From positions 868,001 through 932,000 of the forward strand of contig NZ_CP054038.1 of the NCBI RefSeq assembly GCF_013282805.1: a stretch of DNA of 64,000 nucleotides, in the 5' to 3' direction. Within the stretch, counting starts at the first letter, position 1; each line of letters opens with the position of its first letter. This stretch comes from Microbacterium hominis (lineage in GTDB: Bacteria; Actinomycetota; Actinomycetes; Actinomycetales; Microbacteriaceae). Both the position numbers and the translations under genes were made by a program. Of the stretch, positions 24,541 to 34,220 are shown piece after piece. The notes under the pieces are model-generated. The model did not search any database. It saw nothing but the letters and a program-made list of their open reading frames with translations, and was not told the origin of the DNA.

Positions 24541-25560
24541 ATGAGCAACATCCACGACTCAGACGAGACCTCGACCCGCGAGAGCTTCGGCGGCCAGGTC
24601 GGCCGGGCCGAGGCGGCGATCGCCACACGTGCGCCGATCGCCGGCTTCGACAACACCGACACCCACGACGACGGCGGCGTGCGCGGCGAGGGCCAGGAGC
24701 CCCGTCGTCCCTTCAAGCGGTACTTCCGCGAGACGGGCTGGCGCCACCTCATCGGCCTCGCCGCGGGCGCCTTCGCGATCTTCCCGCTGCTGTACGTGCT
24801 GTCGGCATCGCTGAACCCCGGGGGAACGCTGCTCACGGCGAACGGCCTGTTCCAGAACTTCAGCTTCGAGAGCTACGTCGACCTGTTCTCGTCGCCGCGC
24901 CAGCCGTACGCCGCGTGGTACGTCAACACGCTGGTCATCGGCCTCGTGACCGCCGCGGGCACGGTGATCCTCGGCGCGCTCGCCGCGTACTCGTTCTCGC
25001 GCATGCGGTTCACCGGCAGGCGGTTCGGCCTGACGACCCTGCTGGTCGTGCAGATGTTCCCGCAGATGCTGGCGATGGTCGCGATCTTCCTGCTCATGGT
25101 GGCGATCGGCGACATCTTCCCGGCGATCGGCCTGAACAGCCAGATCGGCCTCATCATGGTCTACCTCGGCGGTGCGCTCGGGGTGAACACCTACCTCATG
25201 TACGGGTTCTTCAACACCGTGCCCTCGTCGATCGACGAGGCGGCCAAGATCGACGGCGCCGGCCACGCGCGCATCTTCTTCACGATCATCCTGCGCCTGG
25301 TCGCCCCGATCCTCGCGGTCGTGGGGCTCCTGTCGTTCATCGGCACCTCGAGCGAGTTCGTGCTGGCGAGCATCATCCTCATCGACCCCGAGAAGCAGAC
25401 CCTCGCGGTCGGCCTCTACAAGTACATCTCCGACGAGTTCTCGCAGAACTGGAGCATCTTCGCCGCGGGCGCCGTGCTCGCTGCGATCCTGCCGGTGGGC
25501 CTGTTCCTCGCGCTGCAGCGCTACATCGTCGGCGGTCTCACCGCGGGAAGCGTGAAGTAG
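24541..25560 (+). CDS. malG: Maltose-type ABC transporter permease MalG
   Basis: 339 aa, starting 1 nt after the malF stop. An unusually long hydrophilic N-terminus of about 75 residues (acidic, then RRPFKRYF) precedes six membrane segments. The EAA loop is EAAKIDGAGHARIFFTIILR, and the protein ends with the MalG-like GLTAGSVK. It is the second half of the transmembrane pore. Confidence 0.93.
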   Translation: MSNIHDSDETSTRESFGGQVGRAEAAIATRAPIAGFDNTDTHDDGGVRGEGQEPRRPFKRYFRETGWRHLIGLAAGAFAIFPLLYVLSASLNPGGTLLTANGLFQNFSFESYVDLFSSPRQPYAAWYVNTLVIGLVTAAGTVILGALAAYSFSRMRFTGRRFGLTTLLVVQMFPQMLAMVAIFLLMVAIGDIFPAIGLNSQIGLIMVYLGGALGVNTYLMYGFFNTVPSSIDEAAKIDGAGHARIFFTIILRLVAPILAVVGLLSFIGTSSEFVLASIILIDPEKQTLAVGLYKYISDEFSQNWSIFAAGAVLAAILPVGLFLALQRYIVGGLTAGSVK

Positions 25561-25563
25561 GGG

Positions 25564-27047
25564 ATGCTTCGCCACGCGCGCTCCGGCCGACGACGCCTGT
25601 CGGCCGGAGCAGCGGCGTTCCTCGCCGCGACGCTCGCGACCGCGCTGGCCGGCTGCTCCGCGCCGGGCGCCCGGAACCGGTGGCGCCGGATGCCGGCATC
25701 CAACTCTTCCAGCTGCCCTGGAACTCGATCGCCGAGGAGTGCGAGACCACCCTCGCCCCGAACGGCTTCGCCTGGGTGCTCACCTCGCCCCCGAACGAGC
25801 ACATCGCGGGGGAGCAATGGTGGACTTCGTACCAGCCGGTGAGCTACCTCGTGGAGTCGCGCCTGGGCACCCGCGAGGAGTTCGCCGAGATGGTGGAGCG
25901 TTGCGATGCGGTGGGCGTCGAGATCATCGCCGACGCCGTCGTCAACCACATGACGGGTCAGGATGCCGCGGGCATCGGCGTCGCGGGGTCCACGTACGAC
26001 CACTACGAGTACCCGGGGCTCTACGGGTTCGACGACTTCCACCACTGCGGGCTGACCTCGCAGGACGACATCGAGGACTACAATTCCCGCGAGCAGGTGC
26101 AGACCTGCGAACTCGTGAACCTCGCCGACCTCGACACCGCCAGCCCGACGGTGCAGGCCACGATCGCGGCCTACCTCGACGATCTGCTCTCGCTCGGCGT
26201 CGCCGGCTTCCGCATCGACGCCGCCAAGCACATGGCCGCCGACGACGTCGCGGCGATCGTCGCCGGGCTTCCCGCGGGCACGCGGGTGCTCAGCGAGGTG
26301 ATCCGCGGCGGCGGCGAGCCGGTGCAGCCCGAGGAGTACACCGCGTTCGGCGAGGTGTTCGAGTTCACCTACGCGCGCGACCTCACCCCGCCCCTGGAGA
26401 GCGGCGTGTTCACCGATCCGGAGCTCGAGGGCGACCGGCCCCTGCACGTGCCGAGCGATGCGGCGATCGTTTTCGTCGACAACCATGACACCGAGCGCGG
26501 CGAGGCGAAGGTGACCTACCGCAACGGGGACCTCTACGTCATCGCGAATGCGCTCATGCTCGCCGACGACTACGGCACCCCCGTCGTGTACTCCGGTTAC
26601 GCGTTCAGCGACCGCGACGCCGGAGCGCCGTCGCAGGGCAACCGCGTGCTGCCGGCGACGTGCGCGCCCGAGGTGGAGCCGGCGGCGACCTACACCGACG
26701 GACACCGCACCTGCGTGCAGTCCTGGCCCGCCATCGCCGGCATGCTCGAGTTCCGTGCCCAGGTCGGCGACGCGCCGCGCCTGCAGGGTGTCGAGGAGGG
26801 CGACGCCTACGGCTTCGAGCGCGAGGGCCGTGGCGTCGTCGCGGTGAACGTGGGCGCCGGCCCTCAGGAGCTGTCGATCCCGACGAGCCTGCCCGCCGGC
26901 GAGTACTGCGACGTCATCAGCGGTGGCCGCGAGGCCGCCGAGGAGAGTGGATGCCGCGGCGCGACCTACACGGTCGAGAACGGCGCCGTCACGGTCGAGC
27001 TCGAACCGCGCAGCGCGGTGGCGATCCACGTGGGCTCGCGCCCCTGA
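25564..27047 (+). pseudogene. Secreted GH13 alpha-amylase with an apparent 1-nt frameshift after the signal peptide
   Basis: ATG 25564 opens a lipoprotein signal peptide (basic start, hydrophobic core, lipobox LAGC), but that frame then runs into R/S-rich nonsense. The mature enzyme continues in another frame from about 25676 (EPVAPDAGIQLFQLPWN). One extra C in the CCC run at 25670-25672 would join the two. The catalytic part is intact: DAVVNH (region I), GFRIDAAKH with the nucleophile Asp (II), SEVI with the acid/base Glu (III), VDNHD (IV), plus an amylase C-terminal beta domain. The enzyme would cut starch outside the cell to feed MalEFG. Either a sequencing error or a recent inactivation. 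Confidence 0.85.
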
Positions 27048-27197
27048 CCGTTGCCGCGACGGCGCCGATGTCGGCGACGCGTGGCATCATCGAGACGCAC
27101 AACTGAACAACAACTCAAGGGCTCTGTCATGGTCGCGGCCGTGCAACCACGTCGCATCCGGCGGCACTGCCGCCTTGTCTCCACGAAAGGCCAGACC

Positions 27198-29135
27198 ATG
27201 ACCACCCTGCTTCCTCACCACGACGGCTCTCCGCTGTACGTGTCGAACGACGCTCCCGAGCTCGGCGAGATCGTCACCGTGCGCCTGCGCGTGCCCGCCG
27301 GCTACGGCCCGCTCGCGGCCGTCGGCACCCGCTCCAACCCCGACCACGAGCCGGAGTGGTCCGTCGCCCGTCACGTCGGCACCCACGACGGCTGGGACTG
27401 GTGGGCGGCCCCGATCGCCGTGCGCAACCGCCGCCACGGCTACCGCTGGGTTCTCCAGCACGTCGACGGCACGGTGGAGTGGCTGAACCAGGCCGGCATC
27501 CACCGCATCGAGACCGTCGACGCCGACGACTTCGCCCTCGTCGCCCACCCCGCCCCGCCGTCATGGATGGGGGATGCCGTCATGTACCAGGTCTTCCCCG
27601 ACCGGTTCGCGCGCTCGGCGCAGGCCGACCAGCACGAGACGCCCGAGTGGGCGATCGCCGCGGAGTGGGGCGACCCTGTCGATCCGGTCATGCCCGGGCG
27701 TTCGCAGCAGTTCTACGGCGGCGACCTCGACGGCATCACCGAGAAGCTCGACCACCTCGTCGGCCTGGGGGTGAACCTGCTGTATCTCACGCCCGTGTTC
27801 CCCGCGGCATCCAATCATCGCTACGACGCGTCGAGCTTCGACAGCGTCGATCCGCTGCTGGGCGGCGACGAGGCGTACGTGCGGCTCATCGAGGCCGCGC
27901 ACGCCCGCGGCATCCGGGTGATCGGCGACCTCACGAGCAACCACTCCGGCGACCGGCACGAGTGGTTCCAGGCGGCGCTCGGGAATCCCGGGGCCGAGAC
28001 GGAGAGCTACTACTACTTCACCGATGACGCGAACACGGAGTACGTGTCGTGGCTCGGAACTCCGACGCTGCCGAAGTTCAACTGGGAGTCGGAGCCGCTG
28101 CGGGAGCGGTTCATCTCGGGCGAGGACTCGGTCGTCGCGAAGTGGCTGAAGCCGCCGTTCGCCACCGACGGCTGGCGCATCGACGTGGCGAACATGACGG
28201 GGCGCCTGGGCGATGTCGACCTCAACGCCGAGGTGCGGCAGCTGCTTCGCGAGACGATGCTCGAGATCAACCCGGAGGCGATCCTGCTGGGGGAGTCGAC
28301 GAACGACGCGATCAGCGACCTGCAGGGCGACGGCTGGCACGGGGCGATGACGTACACGTCGTTCACACGTCCGCTCTGGGCGTGGCTGTCGGAGCCGCGA
28401 TTCGAGCCGTACCTCACCGGGGAGGGCGAGGAGGTCACCCAGCCCTGGTTCTTCGGGCAGCCGATCGGTGGCATCCCGCGCTACACCGCGCGACAGTTCG
28501 CCGACGCGGTGGTGCGGTTCACCGCCGGCATCCCGTGGCGCGTGCGCCTGGGCAACATGCAGGCGCTCGACAGCCACGACAGCGGACGCTTCGCCACCAA
28601 CGCCGCCCCCGGCGCGATCCCGGTCGCGGTGGGGCTGTCGATGGCGCTGCCGGGGCTTCCGGTCATGTTCGCGGGCGACGAGTTCGGCCTCACCGGAGTC
28701 GACGGCGAGGCCAGCCGCACCCCGATGCCGTGGGGCACCGAGGGCGACCCGGCCGTGGCCGAGCGCCTCGCGCTGTACCGCGACCTCGTGGGACTGCGCC
28801 GTGCGCACCCGGCGCTGCAGACCGGCGGCATGCGGTGGCTGCACGTCTCCGATGACGCGATCGTCTTCGTGCGGGAAGCGGCCTCCGAGTCGGTGCTCGT
28901 CGTCGCGGCCCGCGGCGACGTCGACGTCGAGCTGGCGCCGGGTGCGCTGCACGGTGCCGCTGCTGCCGAGCCGCTGTTCGGGGATGCCACGCTCGCCGTG
29001 GCCTCCGACGGCGCGGTGCTGCTCTCGGCCGACGGGCCGGTGTTCGCGGCCTGGGCGCTGCCCGGGGTGGAGGCGCCGGCGTGGCCTGCGGCCAGCTCGG
29101 CCGACGAGGTCTCCCGCGGCGTCGTGGAGGCGTAG
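27198..29135 (+). CDS. Cytoplasmic GH13 alpha-glucosidase/neopullulanase-type enzyme
   Basis: 645 aa from ATG 27198 with AAAGG upstream; no signal peptide. An N-terminal carbohydrate-binding-like beta domain (residues 1-120) precedes the barrel, which opens MYQVFPDRFARS. Catalytic regions: DLTSNH, GWRIDVANM with the nucleophile Asp, LLGEST with Glu, and LDSHDSGRF. The regions II and IV variants point to neopullulanase/maltodextrin-hydrolysing members. It would split imported maltodextrins. It is 150 nt downstream of the amylase and probably in the same operon. Confidence 0.9.
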   Translation: MTTLLPHHDGSPLYVSNDAPELGEIVTVRLRVPAGYGPLAAVGTRSNPDHEPEWSVARHVGTHDGWDWWAAPIAVRNRRHGYRWVLQHVDGTVEWLNQAGIHRIETVDADDFALVAHPAPPSWMGDAVMYQVFPDRFARSAQADQHETPEWAIAAEWGDPVDPVMPGRSQQFYGGDLDGITEKLDHLVGLGVNLLYLTPVFPAASNHRYDASSFDSVDPLLGGDEAYVRLIEAAHARGIRVIGDLTSNHSGDRHEWFQAALGNPGAETESYYYFTDDANTEYVSWLGTPTLPKFNWESEPLRERFISGEDSVVAKWLKPPFATDGWRIDVANMTGRLGDVDLNAEVRQLLRETMLEINPEAILLGESTNDAISDLQGDGWHGAMTYTSFTRPLWAWLSEPRFEPYLTGEGEEVTQPWFFGQPIGGIPRYTARQFADAVVRFTAGIPWRVRLGNMQALDSHDSGRFATNAAPGAIPVAVGLSMALPGLPVMFAGDEFGLTGVDGEASRTPMPWGTEGDPAVAERLALYRDLVGLRRAHPALQTGGMRWLHVSDDAIVFVREAASESVLVVAARGDVDVELAPGALHGAAAAEPLFGDATLAVASDGAVLLSADGPVFAAWALPGVEAPAWPAASSADEVSRGVVEA

Positions 29136-29144
29136 CGCTCGGGT

Positions 29145-29239
29145 GCCGCTGCCCCTTTGCTGAGAACAGGTGATCCGGCGTAGGCAGGCTGTTTCAGCGC
29201 CATATCGTCCTGTGTGCGGTAGATCACCTGTTCTCGGCA
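29145..29239. repeat. 95-bp palindrome-bounded repeat, copy 1
   Basis: Bounded by the perfect 14-bp inverted repeat GAGAACAGGTGATC (29162-29175) / GATCACCTGTTCTC (29222-29235). A second copy starts 137 bp downstream and differs at three positions by eye. Size and structure resemble a REP/MITE-like element; it may also end transcription of the GH13 gene. Confidence 0.9.
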
Positions 29240-29281
29240 GCGTCGCAGCCGTCGCTGGCGCCGCGCGGTGCCTGCCGGCCA

Positions 29282-29376
29282 GCCGCTGCCCCTTTGCTGA
29301 GAACAGGTGATCCGGCGTAGGCAGGCTGTTTCAGCGCCATATCGACCTGTGTGCGGCAGATCACCTGATCTCGGCC
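29282..29376. repeat. 95-bp palindrome-bounded repeat, copy 2
   Basis: Direct repeat of the 29145-29239 element. Its right arm reads GATCACCTGATCTC (29359-29372), one mismatch from perfect complementarity with the left arm (29299-29312). Confidence 0.9.
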
Positions 29377-29418
29377 ACTCGCTGGGCAGCGCGGCGCCTC
29401 GGCTGGGACGGCGCCGGG

Positions 29419-29427
29419 TTATCCACA
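29419..29427 (+). promoter_or_regulatory. DnaA-box-like 9-mer
   Basis: TTATCCACA followed by GG, identical to the E. coli DnaA box, 43 nt before the transporter start. A CACACT sequence at 29457-29462, 7 nt before the ATG, may be the -10 of a leaderless transcript. Confidence 0.35.
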
Positions 29428-29469
29428 GGCGCCTGACGCCCGGTCGCGGCGTGGTGCACACTGAGTGCC

Positions 29470-30372
29470 ATGTCAGCGTTGACGACCATCGGCCTTCCCG
29501 TGGCCCTCGGCATCATCATGTTCGGTCTGGGCCTCAGTCTCACCCTCGGCGACTTCTCCCGGGTGCTCAAGCAGCCGAAGGCGGTGATCATCGCACTGCT
29601 GTGTCAGCTGATCGTGCTCCCCGCGATCTGCTTCGGACTCGTGCTGCTGTTCCAGCTGCCGCCCGTGCTGGCCGTGGGCATGATGATGCTCGCGGCCTCG
29701 CCGGGCGGCACGACGGCGAACCTCTACAGCCACCTGTTCCGGGGAGACGTGGCGCTCAACATCTCGCTCACTGCGGTGAACTCGGTGATCGCCGTGTTCA
29801 CGCTGCCGGTCATCACGAATCTCGCGATCCTCTACTTCAACCCGTTCGACGACCAGCTGGGGCTCCAGTGGGCCAAGACGCTCGAGGTGTTCGCGATCGT
29901 GCTGCTTCCGGTGGCGCTCGGCATGCTCGTGCGGCGCTTCCAGCCGCGCTTCGCCGACGCGATGGACAAGCCGGTGCGCATCGCCTCGGTCATCATCCTC
30001 ATCGTCGTGATCGCCGGTGCCGTGGCCTCCAACTGGGCGCTGCTCGTCGAGAACGCCGCCACGCTCTCGCTCATCACCGTGGTGTTCTGCCTCATCAGCC
30101 TGTCGATCGGCTACCTCGTTCCGCGGCTGCTGCGCGTGGGCACGCGCCAGGCGATCGCGTCGTCATTCGAGATCGGCATCCACAACGCGACCCTCGCGAT
30201 CGTGATCGCACAGACCGTACTCGGCTCCGTCGAGCTCGGCCTCCCGGCCGCCGTGTACGGCGTGCTGATGTTCTTGATCGCCTTCGGGTTCGGGTTCCTC
30301 ATCCGCGAGAGGCCGGGTTCGGCATCCACGTCGCTCGACGAGCAGTCATCCGAGGCGACCGCCGCACCCTGA
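29470..30372 (+). CDS. BASS-family sodium-dependent transporter
   Basis: 300 aa with nine or ten predicted membrane helices. AASPGGTTANLYSHL and the later FEIGIHNATLAIVIA segment correspond to the two discontinuous helices of bile acid:sodium symporters, which carry the sodium sites. In bacteria these import organic acids; the substrate is unknown. Monocistronic, downstream of the paired repeats, and ends with a hydrophilic S/T/E-rich tail. Confidence 0.92.
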   Translation: MSALTTIGLPVALGIIMFGLGLSLTLGDFSRVLKQPKAVIIALLCQLIVLPAICFGLVLLFQLPPVLAVGMMMLAASPGGTTANLYSHLFRGDVALNISLTAVNSVIAVFTLPVITNLAILYFNPFDDQLGLQWAKTLEVFAIVLLPVALGMLVRRFQPRFADAMDKPVRIASVIILIVVIAGAVASNWALLVENAATLSLITVVFCLISLSIGYLVPRLLRVGTRQAIASSFEIGIHNATLAIVIAQTVLGSVELGLPAAVYGVLMFLIAFGFGFLIRERPGSASTSLDEQSSEATAAP

Positions 30373-30445
30373 TCGTCAGGCTCGGGATGCCGCGCCCGCC
30401 GTCTCCGCCCGTGCGTACACTGGGCGGAGACGGCGAGGAGGCTTC

Positions 30446-30946
30446 ATGCGACCCCTGACCGAAGACGACGTGCGTTCATCGTTCGTGAACGCGACCGCCG
30501 ATGACCTGCGCCTGGTGACGCTGCCCGGGGACTTCCTGTTCGCGGACTGGGATCATCTCGACTTCTACGCCTGGCGCGATCCCCGCACACGAGGTCGCGG
30601 GTACATGATCGCCGAGATCGACGGCGAGCCCCGCGGCATCGTGATGCGCGCGGCCGAGGGCACGCCGCGGGTGCGATCGGCGATGTGCAACCTCTGCCAC
30701 ACCACGCAGCCCGCCGACCAGGTGTCGATGTTCAGCGCGCGCAAGGCCGGCGACGCCGGCGAGCACGGCGACACGGTCGGCACCTACATCTGCGCCGACC
30801 TGTCGTGCCACGAGAACGTGCGCCTGGCCGCGCCTCTCGCGCCCAACGAGGTGCGCGCCAGCGTCGACATGCGCATCGACGGCACGAAGCGCCGCACCGA
30901 GGCGTTCGTCGCCCGCGTGCTCGAGACGGCGGGATCCCGGCGATGA
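30446..30946 (+). CDS. FBP-domain (FusB-like treble-clef) protein
   Basis: 166 aa with GAGGAGG before the ATG and TACACT (30416-30421) as a possible -10. The C-terminal half has CNLC and later DLSCHENV, the four-residue zinc site of the EF-G-binding FBP domain found in FusB-type fusidic acid resistance factors. Actinobacterial members consist only of this domain and probably bind EF-G on the ribosome. Overlaps the kinase gene by ATGA. Confidence 0.87.
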   Translation: MRPLTEDDVRSSFVNATADDLRLVTLPGDFLFADWDHLDFYAWRDPRTRGRGYMIAEIDGEPRGIVMRAAEGTPRVRSAMCNLCHTTQPADQVSMFSARKAGDAGEHGDTVGTYICADLSCHENVRLAAPLAPNEVRASVDMRIDGTKRRTEAFVARVLETAGSRR

Positions 30947-31860
30947 CCGGCAGTGCGGTCGTCGTCGGCGACGCGCTCATCGACGAGCTGCGCGACGACG
31001 GGGGAGTGCGCGAGTTCGTCGGCGGCGCCGCGCTGAACGTCGCCGTGGGCATGGCGCGGCTAGGGCTGCGCACCGCGCTCGTGGCCATGGTCGGGGAGGA
31101 CGATGCCGGAGCGCACATCCGGTCGTACCTCGCGGACTTCGGCGTCACCCTGCTGGCGACCCCGTCACCGCTCGGCACCGCCCGGGCGGTGAGCACGCGC
31201 AGCGGGGCCGGCGAGCCGACCTACGACTTCAACGAGGCGTCGCAGAAGCGGCGCATCCGCTACGGCGACGACGTGCGGGGTGCCTTCGCCGCGGCGGACG
31301 TCGTCGCCATCAGCTGCGTAGCGTTCGACGACGGCGAGCAGACCGCCGAGCTGGGGGAGGCGCTCGCCGCGACCCGCACCCCCTACGCGATCGACCCGAA
31401 CCCGCGCACCGGCATGCTGCGCGACAAGGCGGCGTTCGTGCGCGGCTTCGAAGGACTCGTGCCGAAGGCGGCGATCGTCAAGGTCGGCGAAGACGACGCC
31501 GACCTCCTCTACGGCACCCCGCTCGACACGCTGCGCGCACGGCTCATCGACCTCGGCGCGGGTGCGGTGCTCGCCACATACGGCGCCGGCGGCGCGGCGA
31601 TCGAGACACCGGGGTCGGTCGTGACGCGGCCGATCTCGCCGCTGCCCGGCAGGGTCGTCGACACCATGGGCGCGGGCGACGCGGCGTTCGCGGCGACCCT
31701 CGCGGGGTGGATGCGCGACCGTCCGGCCAACCCCGACGGCTGGTCCGCGGTGCTGGCCGAGGCGATGGATGCCGCGGCGGCAACCTGCCGGTTCGAAGGC
31801 GCCCTGCTGCGCCTGCCGTCGGCCCTCGCAGACCTCGATCTCGACCGGATCGGCACGTGA
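30943..31860 (+). CDS. PfkB-family carbohydrate kinase
   Basis: 305 aa. FVGGAALNVAVGMARLG is the N-terminal PfkB signature with the sugar-binding GG, and DTMGAGDAAFAATLAG is the C-terminal signature carrying the catalytic Asp and anion hole. Ribokinase fold; fructokinase, ribokinase or another sugar kinase are equally possible. Coupled to the FBP gene by an overlapping stop/start. Confidence 0.92.
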   Translation: MTGSAVVVGDALIDELRDDGGVREFVGGAALNVAVGMARLGLRTALVAMVGEDDAGAHIRSYLADFGVTLLATPSPLGTARAVSTRSGAGEPTYDFNEASQKRRIRYGDDVRGAFAAADVVAISCVAFDDGEQTAELGEALAATRTPYAIDPNPRTGMLRDKAAFVRGFEGLVPKAAIVKVGEDDADLLYGTPLDTLRARLIDLGAGAVLATYGAGGAAIETPGSVVTRPISPLPGRVVDTMGAGDAAFAATLAGWMRDRPANPDGWSAVLAEAMDAAAATCRFEGALLRLPSALADLDLDRIGT

Positions 31861-31949
31861 TCCGGCCTCGATTTCGAGCATGCCGAAAGACAGAGTAGGA
31901 TTGTTGATCGCGCCTCCGGTCGACTGGAAAAGCTGGGCGGGTGCGCACT

Positions 31950-32031
31950 GGCGAGTTACCCAAGTGGCCAAAGGGATCTGACTGTAAATCAGCCGTCTTC
32001 GACTTCGGGGGTTCGAATCCCTCACTCGCCA
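31950..32031 (+). tRNA. tRNA-Tyr (GTA)
   Basis: Acceptor GGCGAGT pairs with ACTCGCC, discriminator A at 32031. The anticodon loop CTGTAAA gives GTA, and a variable arm is present as expected for tRNA-Tyr. TAGGAT at 31896-31901 is a likely -10. No CCA is encoded. Confidence 0.96.
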
Positions 32032-32038
32032 CAAAACG

Positions 32039-32079
32039 AACGACGAAGGGGCTCCGCGACGCGGGGCCCCTTCGTCGTT
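32039..32079. terminator. Bidirectional hairpin between tRNA-Tyr and recQ
   Basis: 14-bp perfect stem AACGACGAAGGGGC / GCCCCTTCGTCGTT with a 13-nt loop, serving the tRNA from the left and the recQ gene from the right. Confidence 0.85.
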
Positions 32080-32102
32080 CCGCCGGCCGGATTCGCGACG
32101 CG

Positions 32103-34220
32103 TCAGCCGCGCATCGCGAGCGCGAACGGCAGCACGCGGGTCGCGCCGGCGGCGCGCAGCTCGCGCGCCGCGACCGTCAGCGTCCATCGGCTGTCGACGA
32201 GGTCGTCGACCAGCAGCACCGGACCCTGCGGGACCTCGAGGTTCGCGGCACTGATCCGGCCCCAGACGCCCGCGAGCCGGAAGGCGCTGTTGCCGCCGGG
32301 CCGGCCGGTCGGCCCCCCGTCGACGAGATCGAGGGTGCCGAGCAAGGGCATGCGCCCGATCTCGGCGATGCCCCGCGCGAGCGTGTCGACGAGCAGCGGT
32401 CGGCCGCGGGAGGGCATCGCGGCCACGGCGACCGGGCGCTCGTCCCATCCCCAGTCGGCCAGCACGCGCACGCAGGCGGAGAGCACGTTCGCGGCGACCG
32501 GCGCATCCGGGGCGCCCGCGGCGAACAGCGTGCGCAGAGTTCCTCCCCAGCCGAGGTCGGTCAGGCGCGCGAGGGCTCGTCCCTCGTCGGCCTGCTCGCC
32601 GGCGGGGATGCGGCCTCGCACGGGCACGCCCAGCTTGTCGGCCCCCGTCGGCCACTGCCGGCGCGGTTCGAGCGGAACTCCGACGCGATCGAGGGCGACG
32701 GACGCGGCATCCGTCGCATCCTCGCGGATCGAGGTCGGGAACCATGGGCCCGCGCAGTTGTCGCAGCGTCCGCACGGGATCGCGGTGTCGTCGTCGAGGG
32801 AGCGCTGGAGGAACTCCATCCGGCAACCCTCGGTCTGCTCGTAGTCGAGCATGTGCTGCTGCTCGGCGATGCGCTCGGCGGCGATCCGGCGGTACCTGTC
32901 CTCGTCGTAGGTCCACGGCTGACCCGTCGCGATCCATCCGCCCTGCACGCGGGCGACCGCCCCGTCGACGTCGAGCACCTTCAGCAGCAGTTCCAGGGGC
33001 GTGCGGCGGATGTCGACCACGGCCTCGAGCGCGGGCGTCGACACCGGCTTCGCCGAGGCAGAGAGGGCCGCGAGCACGCGCTCGGCGCGCTCGCGGTCGG
33101 GCATGGATGCCGTGGCGAAGTAGTGCCAGATGTCGCGGTCTTCGACGCCCGGGAGCAGGAGCACGTCGGCCGACGCCGTCGCGCGCCCGGCTCGCCCCAC
33201 CTGCTGGTAGTACGACACCGGCGACGAGGGTGCGCCCAGATGCACGATGAAGCCGAGGTCGGGTTTGTCGAAGCCCATCCCGAGAGCGCTCGTGGCCACG
33301 AGGGCCTTCACCCGGTTGTCCTTCAGCAGCGCCTCGGACTCCTCCCGCTCATCGGGATCGGTCTGACCGGTGTACGCGCGCACGTCGAATCCGCGATCGC
33401 GCAGGAGGCGCGCCGTGTCGTTCGCGGCCGCGACGGTGAGCGTGTAGATGATGCCCGACCCGGGGAGGTCGTCGAGGTGGCTGATCAGCCACGCCAGCCG
33501 GCTGGGGGCGCTGCTCAGCCGCAGCACGCCGAGCCGCAGCGAGGTGCGCGCGAGCGGCCCGCGGATGACCAGCACCTCGGCGGAGTCCGCGCTCCGCTCC
33601 AGTCCGCCGAGCTGTTCGGCGACATCCGCCACGACCCGGCTGTTCGCGGTCGCCGTGGTCGCGAGCACGGGCACCCCGGCGGGCGTGCGCGCGATGAGGT
33701 CGCGAAGCCGCCGGTAGTCCGGCCGGAAGTCGTGGCCCCAGTCGCTGATGCAGTGCGCCTCATCGACGACCAGCAGGCCGATCCGGGCGACCAGCTGCGG
33801 CAGCTGCTCGTCACGGAACGACGGGTTGTTCAGCCGCTCGGGCGACACCAGCAGCACGTCGACCTCGTCGCGCTCGAGCTGCGCGAGCACCTCGCCCCAC
33901 TCGTGCGCGTTGGTCGAGTTGATGGCCACCGCGCGCACTCCCGCCCGGCGCGCGGCCGCGATCTGGTCGCGCATGAGCGCCAGCAGCGGCGAGACCAGCA
34001 CGGTGGGCCCCGCCCCGCGTCGGCGCAGCAGCAGCGTCGCGACGAAGTACACGGCCGACTTGCCCCATCCCGTGCGCTGCACCACGAGCGCTCGCCGCCG
34101 GTCGTCGACGAGGGCCTCGATCGCTTCGAACTGTCCGTCGTGGAAGTCCGCGCCGTCGGAGCCGACGAGGGAGCGCAGGGCATCGAGCGCCTGCGCCCGC
34201 AGGGTCGTGGTCGCAGTCAT
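32103..34220 (-). CDS. recQ: RecQ-family DNA helicase with C-terminal phosphoribosyltransferase-like domain
   Basis: 705 aa from ATG 34220 (GGGAGAG upstream; a GTG at 34229 is the alternative). RTGWGKS is Walker A, VDEAHCISDWGHDFRPDY covers DEAH and the aromatic-rich loop, and QQVGRAGR is motif VI. The RecQ zinc site follows (EGCRMEF, then CGRCDNC). In place of the usual HRDC domain, the last 130 residues contain GPVLLVDDLVDSRWTLTVAA, a PRPP-binding loop like that of ComF-type phosphoribosyltransferases. It unwinds DNA in recombination repair; the role of the extra domain is not established. Confidence 0.92.
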   Translation of the reverse strand: MTATTTLRAQALDALRSLVGSDGADFHDGQFEAIEALVDDRRRALVVQRTGWGKSAVYFVATLLLRRRGAGPTVLVSPLLALMRDQIAAARRAGVRAVAINSTNAHEWGEVLAQLERDEVDVLLVSPERLNNPSFRDEQLPQLVARIGLLVVDEAHCISDWGHDFRPDYRRLRDLIARTPAGVPVLATTATANSRVVADVAEQLGGLERSADSAEVLVIRGPLARTSLRLGVLRLSSAPSRLAWLISHLDDLPGSGIIYTLTVAAANDTARLLRDRGFDVRAYTGQTDPDEREESEALLKDNRVKALVATSALGMGFDKPDLGFIVHLGAPSSPVSYYQQVGRAGRATASADVLLLPGVEDRDIWHYFATASMPDRERAERVLAALSASAKPVSTPALEAVVDIRRTPLELLLKVLDVDGAVARVQGGWIATGQPWTYDEDRYRRIAAERIAEQQHMLDYEQTEGCRMEFLQRSLDDDTAIPCGRCDNCAGPWFPTSIREDATDAASVALDRVGVPLEPRRQWPTGADKLGVPVRGRIPAGEQADEGRALARLTDLGWGGTLRTLFAAGAPDAPVAANVLSACVRVLADWGWDERPVAVAAMPSRGRPLLVDTLARGIAEIGRMPLLGTLDLVDGGPTGRPGGNSAFRLAGVWGRISAANLEVPQGPVLLVDDLVDSRWTLTVAARELRAAGATRVLPFALAMRG

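Noticed and set aside
23010..24836. 608-aa minus-strand open frame
   Set aside because: Antisense to malF; dominated by D/E/V/H repeats from reverse-complement codons.
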